NCBI GenBank assembly: GCA_963823675.1
Contig: CAWGMT010000012.1
Coordinates: 434,001 to 498,000, forward strand
Reading direction: 5' to 3'
From: CAWGMT01 sp963823675
GTDB lineage: Bacteria > Planctomycetota > Planctomycetia > Isosphaerales > Isosphaeraceae
DNA length: 64,000 bases
The notes beneath the pieces are model-generated. The model ran no database searches. It had not been told where the DNA came from and saw only the letters and a list, made by a program, of their open reading frames with translations. Numbering within the stretch: the stretch's first letter is position 1; each line of letters starts with the position of its first letter. Shown piece by piece: positions 25,842 through 37,738 of this stretch. The position numbers and the translations under genes are program-made.

Positions 25842-27337
25842 ATGTCACGCGACCATCTCCTGGTGATCGACCAGGGAACCACGAGCACCCGCGGAATTGT
25901 TTTCGATACCCGGCTCTCCGTGGTTGGCCAGAGCCAGATGGAGATCCTGCCAACGTATCCCCGGTCGGGGTGGGTCGAGCACGATCCTCAAGCAATCATC
26001 AACTCCTTGGGCTCGCAGATCACCGGTGCCCTGCTCAGTGCCGGGGTCAAGGCCGATCGCCTTGCGGCCATCGGGCTAACGAATCAACGGGAGACCACGA
26101 TCGTCTGGGAGCGCAAAAGCGGTAAAGCCGTCGCGCCCGCCCTGGTCTGGCAGGATCGGCGCACGGCCGAGACCTGTGACCGGCTCAGGGAGGAGCAAGC
26201 CTGGGTCTCGGAGCGCACCGGCCTGGTGATCGACCCGTACTTCTCGGCAACCAAGATCGCGTGGATTCTCGACCATGTCGCAGGCGCCCGGCAGCGAGCC
26301 CTGGCTGGTGATCTAGCCGCGGGAACGGTCGATAGCTACGTGATCTGGCACCTGACCGGGGGTAAACGATTCGTTACCGACGCCACCAACGCGTCCCGTA
26401 CCCTGCTCATGGACTTACGGACGATACGCTGGGACGACGCCCTTTGCCAACTATTCGGAGTTCCCCCGGCAATATTGCCGGAAATCTGTCCGAGCTCGGG
26501 CGAATTGGGGTGGACCCATGGACTCGACTTCCTCCCGGACGGACTGCCGATCACGGGTGTGGCCGGCGACCAGCAAGCCTCGCTCATTGGCCAGGGCTGC
26601 GTGGCGCCTGGGCAAGCGAAATGTACTTACGGGACCGGCGCATTCCTGCTGGCTCATACCGGTGAGCGGATCGTACCGTCGCAGACCGGCCTGATCACCA
26701 CTCTGGCCGCGTCGCCGCAACCCGGCCTTCCACAGTATGCGCTCGAAGGAAGCGTCTTCGTCGCGGGGGCGGCCGTTCAATGGTTCCGCGACGGCCTGCG
26801 ACGATCGGGGCATCACCGGACATCAATCCCCTTGCGCTCGATTCCGACCCGGAAATGGACGTGATCTTCGTGCCGGCCTTCACCGGAATGGGCACTCCCC
26901 ACTGGCAGCCCTCGGCACGAGGCACGATTTTCGGGCTCACGCGCGCCACCTCGGTGGCCGACCTGGCGCGCGCCACGCTCGAGGGAGTCGCCTTTCAGGT
27001 GGCCGATTTGATCGACGCCATGAACAACGACCTGGGCACCCCGCTTGGCGACATCCGGGTCAACGGCGGCATGGCCCGATCGGGCCCGTTCCTTCAATTC
27101 CAGGCCGACCTGCTCGGGATGCCGATCCGGCGCAGCCCCCAGACCGAATCGACCGCCGTGGGAGCCGGCCTGCTCGCCGGCCTGGGCGCCGCACTCTGGC
27201 CCGACGCCGGCCCGATCTACGAGCAACTCCAATCGGGCGGCCAGGAATACGTCCCCTCTCGCGACGCGACCTGGCGGAATCACGCCCAGGCTCGTTGGCA
27301 CCGAGCCGTCGAGAGCGTGCTAAGGCATTATTCCTGA
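25842..27337 (+). CDS. glpK: Glycerol kinase (one frameshift)
   Basis: ATP:glycerol 3-phosphotransferase of the FGGY family. Start ATG 25842, AGGAG six bases upstream. N-domain: LLVIDQGTTSTRGIVFD (phosphate loop), GWVEHDP, and LTNQRETTIVWERKSGK with the glycerol-contacting Arg-Glu; then YFSATKIAWILD. C-domain: TYGTGAFLLAHTG (adenosine region), then after a break at about 26805 PAFTGMGTPHWQPSARG, GGMARSGPFLQFQADLL. The two halves join exactly across FRDGL and GASPDINPL, giving about 498 residues, the normal length. A single indel, probably of assembly origin, separates them. No glpF or glpD is adjacent. Convergent with the next gene with no gap. Confidence 0.85.
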
Positions 27338-28027
27338 TCATTCCCGGATCACCCGGTGCCAGAGGCGCTTGCGGGTATGACTCTGAGCCTCGCTGGGGTA
27401 GTTTTCAACCTCCGGTAAGGAGCTGATGCGATAAGGGCCCGAGCTGAAGAAGAAGTGGTCGCGCAGGCCTTCGGCATCGAGCATCGGGCCCGATTCCCAC
27501 ACCAGATGCCCGGATTTCGTCTCGTAGGCGAACATGAGCGCCTTGACCACGGCGTCCTGGCGGTTGTTCTCCGAAAACGTCAGCGACGAAGTGGAATTGG
27601 AGCTCACGACCGACGCCCCCGACAACGACGGAACGAGCCCCACCTGCGGCAAGCCCGATTTCGTGTTCCGCTCGTCGGTCCCATACGCCCCGATCGCGAC
27701 TTCGAGAATCACTTGGGCATTCTTTTTGTCGTTTTCGATTGCGACCCCCTGCTCGGCCATGTTCCGGCGGATTGTGGCGATGATCCAATCCTTATCCACG
27801 ACCGTGATGCGCTCGGGGTCCAGGAAAACTTTCGAGCCCGCCAGTGGGCTGAAGTCAACCCGGCAAAGCGCCGAATCCCAGGCCCCGGTGAGCAGAAGCT
27901 GCTCCGACCCGGAGCGCGGAGTGCCGGTCATCTTGACCGTCGTGCAGCCGCCCGAAAGCAGCGTCGCGACCAAGACGAGCAGTGTGAATATCCCCGCCTT
28001 CTGCTCGAACGTACAGGCTTTGGGCAT
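27338..28027 (-). CDS. Lipoprotein resembling DUF6655
   Basis: A 229-aa product from ATG 28027; the frame opens 13 codons earlier. The lipoprotein signal peptide ends LVATLLSGGC with Cys near residue 28. The mature start TTVKMTGTPRSGSEQLLLTG then AWDSALCRVDFSPLAGSKVF resembles a planctomycete-wide lipoprotein family (DUF6655 as I recall it, not verified), followed by DWIIATIRRNMAEQGVAIEN and a C-terminal FAYETKSGHLVWESGP. It should sit in the periplasm or outer membrane. Its stop codon abuts that of glpK. Confidence 0.7.
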   Translation of the reverse strand: MPKACTFEQKAGIFTLLVLVATLLSGGCTTVKMTGTPRSGSEQLLLTGAWDSALCRVDFSPLAGSKVFLDPERITVVDKDWIIATIRRNMAEQGVAIENDKKNAQVILEVAIGAYGTDERNTKSGLPQVGLVPSLSGASVVSSNSTSSLTFSENNRQDAVVKALMFAYETKSGHLVWESGPMLDAEGLRDHFFFSSGPYRISSLPEVENYPSEAQSHTRKRLWHRVIRE

Positions 28028-28210
28028 GGCGATCTGGCATCCTTTACCAGAAAACGGCGACAGCAAGCCCTGATGGGAATTGAGGATCGGGCGAAGAGCG
28101 AAGTGTCAGCCCGCGGGCGGGCCCCGTCCGCATCGGTAATTCGGACGGGATTCTTGAATGACCGAAGTATAGCTTCGTCAGAGTGATCGGGCAACGTGAC
28201 TGTGGATCGC

Positions 28211-30885
<2,675 letters not shown>

Positions 30886-30970
30886 TGGCGTCTGGTCGCT
30901 CCGAATATCCAGTAATTTGAACCGCCCCCGCACGTGGGGCGATCTTTTGCCGAGCCGTTATCGCCAGAAA

Positions 30971-30997
30971 CCCGCCGGGATTTCTCGTCCCGGCGGG
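30971..30997 (-). terminator. Rho-independent terminator after the DUF3179 gene
   Basis: CCCGCCGGGA and TCCCGGCGGG form a perfect 10-bp stem with a 7-base loop. Read on the minus strand the stem is followed by TTTCT. It lies 74 bp beyond the DUF3179 stop and 86 bp before the ppdK start, so it separates the two. Confidence 0.6.
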
Positions 30998-31070
30998 CCC
31001 AGCATGTGCCATCATCACGTACCCGAACATTATCGTTTCGGGTATACACCGTCAAGCACCGGGACGATGT

Positions 31071-31956
31071 TCACTCGTGCGGAACGGCTTGCGTGCGGTC
31101 CGCGCCGATCAAGAGACGACTGCGCGGATTTGAAAGCCGCCACGTATGCCACGCGACAGGGACCGGCTTGGCCACGCGTTCAAGCTGTGTTCCCTTGAGC
31201 TTGCCGGCGATCGCCGTCAGGTTGTCCGCCTGCTCCATCCAGAGACTCTCGGTTCCCCGGTCGTAAAGGATGGGTCGCCTGTCGTGGAAATAGCCGCTCG
31301 CCGACATCGTCACGCGACGACCCCCGACGCTCGCGTCAAAGATCGAAAAAGCCCGGTCCGGTGGCGCCAGAATATTTCCAGTGACCAGGAACGGCTGATC
31401 CTCCACCACGTCATTGATCACTTCGACTTTCAACAGGACCGGGACGGGATACACGCATTGGCGGCCCGCCAGGACCTGGCCGATGACCATCACCTCGCCC
31501 GGCAACCTCCGCCAGATCGTACCGCCCTCGGTCTCGACCTTGGGATAGTCGATGGCCATGGCGATGGATTGTTGGTGCGGAACGAAAAGCCCGCCCGGAT
31601 CCACGTCCCCGGCGGCGGTGCGATACCAACGATGTCCCACTCCGTCGACCCACTTTGCCCAGATAAGAATCGATTTGCCTTCCTGGCGATACCACGGCTG
31701 GGGCCGTTGCGCGTAAGTGAGGCGCGGAAATCCCGGGATAGCCCATGACGGCGGACCGGTCGGCGTCGGCGATCTCTTGTCGGAGAAAGTCGTACTCCCG
31801 CCAGAGTGCGCGCGCCTCCCAGAGCACGAACAAGCTCACGATGCCGATCAGGCCCGCGATCAATGTGCGGATGAAATGGCCGGCGAGGAGCTTCCAGCCG
31901 CGCTGGGCCCGCGGCCCGGCGACAGACTGCTCTACCTTTGTCTCGAGCTGGGTCAT
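31071..31956 (-). CDS. DUF3179 domain protein with membrane anchor (one frameshift)
   Basis: Start ATG 31956 (MTQLETKVEQSVAGP), GGAGGG eight bases upstream. One membrane helix at about 28-50 (LIAGLIGIVSLFVLWEARAL). The frame shifts near 31735, after MGYPG; the other frame continues FPRLTYAQRPQPWYRQEGKS, ILIWAKWVDGVGHRWYR and then the domain: VYPVPVLLKVEVINDVVEDQ, RAFSIFDASVGGRRVTMSAS, YDRGTESLWMEQADNLTAI and WHTWRLSNPRSRLLI. That order matches DUF3179 (PF11376), whose function is unknown. The domain is predicted outside the cytoplasm. Confidence 0.7.
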
Positions 31957-32113
31957 TGGAGCGACCCTCCGTCCGGAGTGAAATGCCAAGCCGAGCGGCG
32001 ATTCGCAGGGAACGGACCAGAGGCTCTTTATGACGCGGCAGGGGCGCCGGTCAACGGCCCACTTCGAAAATAAAATGGGCCGAGTCCGCCTGATCTGAGG
32101 TCACCGAAAAACG

Positions 32114-32141
32114 CCGGTCGCTCCCGGAACGGAGCGACCGG
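32114..32141 (-). terminator. Rho-independent terminator of the EF-G gene
   Basis: CCGGTCGCTCC and GGAGCGACCGG give a perfect 11-bp stem with a 6-base loop. On the minus strand the stem is followed by CGTTTTTCGG. It lies 36 bp past the fusA stop codon. Confidence 0.75.
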
Positions 32142-32176
32142 GCTACTGCGCTTGGGCGAGACCGGAGCGGGGCCGA

Positions 32177-34267
32177 TCAGGTCTTGGCACCGGACTTGGC
32201 GAGGATTTGCGCCTTCTTGACGAGTTCCTCCTGAAATCGGGAGGGAACCTTCTGATATTTGAGAAACTCCATACTGAAGCTTCCCTTGCCCTGGGTCATG
32301 CTGCGCAGGTCGTTGGAGTAGCCGAACATCTCGGCGAGCGGAACTTCGGACGTGATGACGGTGTAGCCGGATCGAGATTCGGTGCCGAGGATAATGCCGC
32401 GCTTGGAGGAAAGCGCGCCGGTGACGGGCCCCTGAAATTCGGTCGGGATTTCGACCTCGACCTTCATGATCGGCTCCAGCAGCACGGGATCCGCTTTCTT
32501 GAACGTCTCGCGGAAGCAGTCGCGGGCGCAGATCTCGAATGCCATTGTTGAAGAGTCGACGTCGTGGTACGTGCCGTCCTCGAGCCGCATATGCACGCCG
32601 ATGACTTCGTAGCCGGCGACGGGGCCCTTGTGGAGCGACTCACGGAAGCCCTTTTCGACTGACGGGATGTACTCGGTGGGGATCCGGCCGCCCGTGACCT
32701 TGTTTTCGAAGATGAAGGGCTCGGGCGATTGGGGATCGAGCGGCAGCAACTTGCCGACGATATGGGCGTACTGGCCGGCGCCGCCGGTCTGCTTCTTGTG
32801 CTTGTAGTTAAACGGCGTCTCGCGCGTAGGGGCTTCGCGGTAGCTGACCTTGGGAGCGCCGACGGTGCACTCGACCTTGTACTCCCGGCGGATCCGCTCG
32901 ACGTAGATTTCGAGATGAAGCTCGCCCATGCCCGAGATGATGGTCTCGCTGGTCTCGTGATCGACGTGGACCCGGAAGGTGGGGTCCTCGCGCATGAAGC
33001 GGCTCAATGCCTTGGCGAGCTTGTCGTAGTCGGCCCGCTTGTTGGGCTGGATCGAGAGATCAATTACCGGCTCGGCGGCGAAGATGCTCTCGAGCGAAAG
33101 ATCGGTCCCCTCCGAGCAATAGGTGTCGCCGGTGGCGCACTCGATGCCCATGACGGCCACGATATCGCCGGCCGAGGCCGAGTCGATGTCTTCCTTCTGA
33201 TCGGCGTGAACCCGCAGGATGCGGCTGATTCGAGCCCGCTTCCGCTGACGCGTGTTGTAGTAGAAGGACCCCTTGCAGAGCGTCCCCTGGTAGATGCGCA
33301 CGAAGGTCACCTGGCCGAACGGTTCTTCAACCAGCTTGAACGCCATGGCGACCAAGGACGCATCGGGATCGGGCGCCAGGGGCACCTCGGCGCCGCCGTT
33401 GTGGTGATCCTTGGCGAACACTTCGCGGTCGAGCGGGCTCGGCAGATAGCGAGTCACCGCGCCTAGGAGCGGCTGAACGCCCTTGTTGCGATAAGCCGAT
33501 CCAACCAGCACGGGACAGATCTGTTGCGCGATCGTGCCGTCGCGAATCGTCTTGTGGATCAGATCGATCGGGACCTCGCTCTCTTCGAGCAACAGGCCCA
33601 TGATCTCATCAGAAAGCATCGAGAGGGCTTCGAGCAGCCCTTGGCGGGCGCGCTCCGCGGCTTCGACCATGTCGGCGGGGATGGCCGCGGCACGAACCGT
33701 CTCGCCCTTCTCGCCCTCGAAGTAGAGCGCCTGGCGATCGATGAGATCGATCACGCCCTCGAAGTTGGACTCAATACCGATCGGAATCTGGAGCGGAATG
33801 GCCGTAAGGCCAAGCTTGGTCTCGAGCTGCGCGATCACGTTGGCCGGATTGGCGCCGGTCCGGTCCATCTTGTTGATGAATGCGATGCGCGGCACCGCGT
33901 ATCGCTTCATCTGCCGATCGACGGTGATCGATTGCGACTGCACGCCGGCAACTGCGCAAAGCACGAGAACCGCACCGTCGAGAACGCGCAGCGAGCGCTC
34001 CACCTCGACCGTGAAGTCGACGTGTCCCGGAGTGTCGATGATGTTGATCTTGTGGTCGTTCCAGTGGACGGTGGTCGCGGCCGAGGTGATGGTGATCCCT
34101 CGCTCGCGCTCCAGCTCCATGTGGTCCATGACGGCCCCCTCACCCTTGACCTCCTTGATCACGTGAGTGCGGCCGCTGTAATACAAGACGCGCTCGGTGA
34201 GCGTGGTCTTACCCGAGTCGATGTGGGCGGAAATGCCAATGTTGCGTAGATTGCGAAGGTTTTCCAT
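32177..34267 (-). CDS. fusA: Elongation factor G, mitochondrial-like (spd) type
   Basis: A 696-aa translocase GTPase, intact. Start ATG 34267 (MENLRNLRNIGISAHIDSGK). G1 AHIDSGKTT (Ser where most bacterial EF-Gs have Ala), switch I RERGITITSAATTVHW, G3 DTPGHVD, G4 NKMD. Domain IV begins YKHKKQTGGAGQYAHIVGKL; the G-G-A-G-Q-Y version resembles mitochondrial EF-G1 and the spdEFG1 group described from spirochaetes, planctomycetes and deltaproteobacteria rather than the common QSGGRGQYG form. Domain V ends GKGSFSMEFLKYQKVPSRFQ. It stands alone, not in a ribosomal-protein operon. In organisms with spdEFG1, ribosome recycling is done by a second paralogue not present here. Confidence 0.9.
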   Translation of the reverse strand: MENLRNLRNIGISAHIDSGKTTLTERVLYYSGRTHVIKEVKGEGAVMDHMELERERGITITSAATTVHWNDHKINIIDTPGHVDFTVEVERSLRVLDGAVLVLCAVAGVQSQSITVDRQMKRYAVPRIAFINKMDRTGANPANVIAQLETKLGLTAIPLQIPIGIESNFEGVIDLIDRQALYFEGEKGETVRAAAIPADMVEAAERARQGLLEALSMLSDEIMGLLLEESEVPIDLIHKTIRDGTIAQQICPVLVGSAYRNKGVQPLLGAVTRYLPSPLDREVFAKDHHNGGAEVPLAPDPDASLVAMAFKLVEEPFGQVTFVRIYQGTLCKGSFYYNTRQRKRARISRILRVHADQKEDIDSASAGDIVAVMGIECATGDTYCSEGTDLSLESIFAAEPVIDLSIQPNKRADYDKLAKALSRFMREDPTFRVHVDHETSETIISGMGELHLEIYVERIRREYKVECTVGAPKVSYREAPTRETPFNYKHKKQTGGAGQYAHIVGKLLPLDPQSPEPFIFENKVTGGRIPTEYIPSVEKGFRESLHKGPVAGYEVIGVHMRLEDGTYHDVDSSTMAFEICARDCFRETFKKADPVLLEPIMKVEVEIPTEFQGPVTGALSSKRGIILGTESRSGYTVITSEVPLAEMFGYSNDLRSMTQGKGSFSMEFLKYQKVPSRFQEELVKKAQILAKSGAKT

Positions 34268-34901
34268 GATCCAAAATACTCGGCATCCGTTCGTAAGGGT
34301 GGAACGCCCCCGCACGGGCACGGGAGCCACGTGTTGATACAAAGCAGCCTAATCAGGTTCAACCCGTCGTTCCAATAACGGGCTGAAAGGCATGCCGGAG
34401 GGCTCGGTGGGCACACCAAAATCCGTCTGGATTAGACTTTAATCAATTTTGGTGTGATGCATGGGAAGAGTCCGAGAAATCCTGATGAATGCGAGCACGC
34501 TATTCTAACAGGTACGTCCATGTGGTCAAGTTCGAATGTGTGATCCAAGGTATTATACGCAATCCGAGCCGCTTTTGGTGGATAGATTCGTGAAAACCTG
34601 ATCCGATTGACGACGTGGCTTCCCGAAGCGCGACAGATCGTTTCGAACCGAATTCGAGCTCATCCCACTGGATGCGAACAACCGAATGAGTTTAGACTAT
34701 ACATATACTGCTTGGCGGCCGTCGACTACAAACTGGGGAGCCACCGTCAAGCAGTTCGACGCTAACTCAGCATAGGGAATTGCGCAGCGATCATGCCGTC
34801 GCGGTCCTCATGGATGCTCATGCACCACCCAGGTAGATCCGCGCGGCGCTGACGAAGATTTGAGTTGCGGTCGAGTGCCCGTTCCCGACGAGGAGCGCAC
34901 G
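34268..34901. other. Long divergent intergenic region upstream of fusA
   Basis: About 630 bp without a coding frame, more AT-rich than its surroundings. An 11-bp inverted repeat, CACACCAAAAT at 34413-34423 and ATTTTGGTGTG at 34448-34458, could be an operator or hairpin in the fusA leader. The stretch 34690-34720 (TAGACTATACATATACTG) is promoter-like. No tRNA fold was recognised. Confidence 0.4.
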
Positions 34902-35681
34902 ATGCAAATTGCCCTCACCGGCAACAGAGCTGACAACAAATTCGGGCTGGTCCATCGCCGTCCGTTCGACTCCCCGGCCGGATTCAAGCTGCTCGTGCCG
35001 GGCTGGCCGCAGCTCTTCTGGGACCAGCGCGAGCGCGGAATGGTCCTCTTGGGCTCGTTCATTCTGGCGATCCTGGTCGGGGTCTGGACGTGGGGAACGT
35101 ACCTCGGATGGGCGTTCTTCGCGTTCGCGTTCCTCGCTCAGGTAACATCCACCACCGATGCACTCCGACAAAGCGCATTCCCGGCGTATTCGAGCCGGAC
35201 ATCGCTCATTCTGGTATGCTCGACCCTCGGTCTATTCGTCTACCTGCCGGCGACACTCATCGTGTCGCTATTGGCACTGCCATGCTTTTCCGAGCCCGAT
35301 ACCGGAACGGGTTACGCCGTCAATCGCTGGGCATATCGCCACGCGACGCCGCGACGGGGCGACTGGATCTGGGCTCCGCTCCACTCTCACGGAACGCCAC
35401 ACGCGGCCCTGATTGTCGCCACCGGCGGGCAGGAAGTGGAATGGACCGGCCAGAACTGGCGGATCGATGGGCTGCCGTGCCCGCTGCGAGGGGCTCTGCG
35501 CTTGACCGCCTGGCCCCAAACCTGTCGATTCCACGTCCCCAGCGATCAAATCCTTGTCGAGCCCGAGGTGCCCGATGCATCGCAGTCGGTGATCGGCCCC
35601 CTCGTGCTCGTTCGATCCACCGCGATCCTCGGGCGAGCGTGGGCCCAACTCTATCCGATGCGGGACCGCCATCTGCTCTGA
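34902..35681 (+). CDS. Membrane protein with a degenerate S26 signal-peptidase-like domain
   Basis: A 259-aa product from ATG 34902 with GAGGAG six bases upstream. Residues 1-40 are soluble (GFKLLVPGWPQLFWDQRERG), then three hydrophobic segments (about 45-63, 67-85, 105-130). The C-terminal part has RRGDWIWAPL, ALIVATGGQEVEWTGQNWRI then DGLP, and FHVPSDQILVEPEVPDAS with GPLVLVRSTAILGRAWAQLY. This order mirrors S26 signal peptidases (GDxV, RVxGLPGDxVE, V-P-x-x-x-x-V-x-x-D-N). The catalytic S-M-x-P loop and the general-base Lys are not visible, so a non-proteolytic relative is likelier. No family was assigned by search. Confidence 0.55.
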   Translation: MQIALTGNRADNKFGLVHRRPFDSPAGFKLLVPGWPQLFWDQRERGMVLLGSFILAILVGVWTWGTYLGWAFFAFAFLAQVTSTTDALRQSAFPAYSSRTSLILVCSTLGLFVYLPATLIVSLLALPCFSEPDTGTGYAVNRWAYRHATPRRGDWIWAPLHSHGTPHAALIVATGGQEVEWTGQNWRIDGLPCPLRGALRLTAWPQTCRFHVPSDQILVEPEVPDASQSVIGPLVLVRSTAILGRAWAQLYPMRDRHLL

Positions 35682-35932
35682 TCCGAACCGGCGCAAGCCT
35701 GAACGGCCACGGAATGCATCTCACTGTGCGTACAAGCACACCAGCATTCACAAGTCCGAATCCGGAAAAAAAAGACGTAACGGCGACAAGTGCGCGATCG
35801 CTTGATATCATCGGGAAGGTGCGAGCGAATCGGCGTTGGGGGTCAGGCTTCGATGCGGCCGATCAGGCCAGTGCGGTGCATACCGGCCGGATGCCGTGCT
35901 AGGTCGGCGTTGCCTGGGGGGAGACAAGCAGA

Positions 35933-36439
35933 GTGTTAGACAGGATCTGGGCTCCCTGGCGGGCTCAGTACATCCAGACGGCTTCCAATGCGGCGCAGTC
36001 GAGCATCAGTTGCTTTCTCTGTCGCGGGCTGGCAGAGGAACACGACCGGGACAACTTGGTTGTGGCTCGCCGGGCCCATTCGCTCGTGGTTTTGAATCGT
36101 TATCCCTATAACAACGGGCATCTTCTGGTCGCGCCTCGCGTGCATAAGGGGGAAATCGGCGAGTTGGAGGGGCCTGAGCTCTACGAGCCGATCGAGACGA
36201 TCCAGAAAATGATCCGCGCCCTGGACCGAATGCTCCAGCCGCAGGGTTATAACATCGGTCTCAATCAGGGCAAATCGGCTGGGGCGGGGCTTCCGGGACA
36301 TCTACACTGGCATATCGTACCACGGTGGGACGGTGACACGAATTTCATGCCGATCCTTGGCGACACCAAGGTTATTGTCGAGAGTTTGGGCGAGTTTTAT
36401 GACCGGCTGCTGGGTGAGCTGGAACATGACCTGACGTGA
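35933..36439 (+). CDS. HIT-family nucleotide hydrolase/phosphorylase
   Basis: A 168-aa product beginning at GTG 35933 (GGGGGAGA ribosome site upstream). LDRIWAPWRAQYIQTASNAA, then C-F-L-C and the histidine triad GLPGHLHWHIVPRWDGDTNF (H-x-H-x-H-x-x). The WAPWR start and CxxC are typical of the Ap4A-phosphorylase-like branch of HIT proteins that cleave dinucleoside polyphosphates. It is cytoplasmic. It reads toward the PIN-TRAM gene 108 bp downstream and may share a transcript. Confidence 0.85.
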   Translation: MLDRIWAPWRAQYIQTASNAAQSSISCFLCRGLAEEHDRDNLVVARRAHSLVVLNRYPYNNGHLLVAPRVHKGEIGELEGPELYEPIETIQKMIRALDRMLQPQGYNIGLNQGKSAGAGLPGHLHWHIVPRWDGDTNFMPILGDTKVIVESLGEFYDRLLGELEHDLT

Positions 36440-36547
36440 ACGCCGAGCCCGCTTAACTCGACTGGAACCGTCCTGCGAGGAAAATAATTCACTCAAGCAA
36501 CTCGCGTCGGACTGCAATACCGACCAGGTGAGGAGAGGTACTCCGTC

Positions 36548-37655
36548 ATGCTCTTGGTTCTGATCCGGGTCGTATTCATGCTGGTCGTCGCCGCGCAGGG
36601 CGTCTTCGCGGCGAGAATCGTCGCCGAGAATCAACTCGCGAATCCGATCCTTACCTTCATCGGCCTCATGATCTGCGCCGTCGCGGTTGTGGTGGGCGAC
36701 CTGATGACTCCGCGCAAGCGCATCGCGACCATCTCCGCCGTCTATTTCGGGGTCATCGTCGGTATTTTTCTGTCGAACCTGATCAATGACGCGTTTCAGC
36801 CGACCTTGCAGCTTTATCTTAATTCCAAGGTTCACGTGACGTTTGCCAGGTTCATCACAATCTTCATCTGCTACGTCTGCGTGACGACCTTGCTCCAGAC
36901 CAAAGACGACTTTCGGTTTATCATCCCCTACATGGAATTCTCCAAGGAGGTCAAAGGCGCGCGCCCTCTGGTGCTCGACACGTCGGTCGTCATCGACGGC
37001 CGCATCGCCGACGTCGCCGAAACTGCGCGTGCTCGATCAGCCGCTGGTCGTTCCGCGGTTCGTACTCCAGGAGCTCCAGGGCATCGCCGACAGTTCCGAC
37101 AAGCTCAGGCGCAATCGGGGCCGCCGCGGGCTCGATGTTCTCAACAAGCTGCAAAAATCGCCCGGTGTCGAGGTCAGAATCCACGACGCCGAGATTCCGG
37201 AGCTCGCGGGAATCAAGGAGGTCGACCAGAAGCTCGTGGTCCTGGCCAAACACCTGGGCGGCCGGGTCGTCACCAACGATTACAACCTCAACAAGATCGC
37301 CAGGCTCCAGGGCGTCGAGGTCATCAATCTCAACGATCTCGCCAACGCCATGAAGCCGATCGTGCTGCCCGGAGAGTTTCTTACCGTCAAGCTGCTCAAG
37401 CGGGGCGAAGAGCAGGGCCAGGGCGTCGGCTACCTGGACGACGGCACCATGGTCGTCGCCGAGCACGGCGCCCACCATCTCGGCGAGACGATCCGCTTGA
37501 CCGTGACGAGCGTCCTCCAGACCAGCGCCGGCCGGATGATCTTCGGCCGCATCGACCAGATTCAGCCTTCCAAACCAGCGTTCACGGCCGGATCCGCCCC
37601 GCCTCCACCTGATAACCAGGGCCCCCCAGGTCCGAACCGGCAGACGCACGCATAA
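36548..37655 (+). CDS. YacL-like PIN-TRAM membrane protein (one frameshift)
   Basis: ATG 36548, AGGAGAGG upstream. Four membrane helices fill residues 1-115 (RVVFMLVVAAQGVFAARIVA, LTFIGLMICAVAVVVGDLM and others). The PIN nuclease domain begins RPLVLDTSVVIDGRIADVAE (metal-binding Asps); the frame breaks near 37018 and resumes VLDQPLVVPRFVLQELQGIA, RRGLDVLNKLQ, GGRVVTNDYNLNKIARLQG. A TRAM domain follows: VKLLKRGEEQGQGVGYLDDG then TMVVAEHGAHHLG. This is the architecture of Bacillus YacL and its widespread homologues, thought to be RNA-binding or RNA-cleaving. Total about 369 residues, normal length; the break is probably an assembly indel. Confidence 0.85.
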
Positions 37656-37738
37656 GACGAAGTCGCTTCAACCTCGTTCTGGTCAAGGGGACGGGAGTCT
37701 GTCCAGCACCCGGCAGATCAGTCCGAACCCGGGGGCTT

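Noticed and set aside
34413..34458. 11-bp AT-rich inverted repeat as a terminator
   Set aside because: The 24-base loop and weak stem without a T-run do not fit a terminator; kept only as a possible operator in the intergenic entry.
34268..34901. tRNA or other RNA gene upstream of fusA
   Set aside because: No cloverleaf, CCA end or T-loop consensus could be found on either strand.
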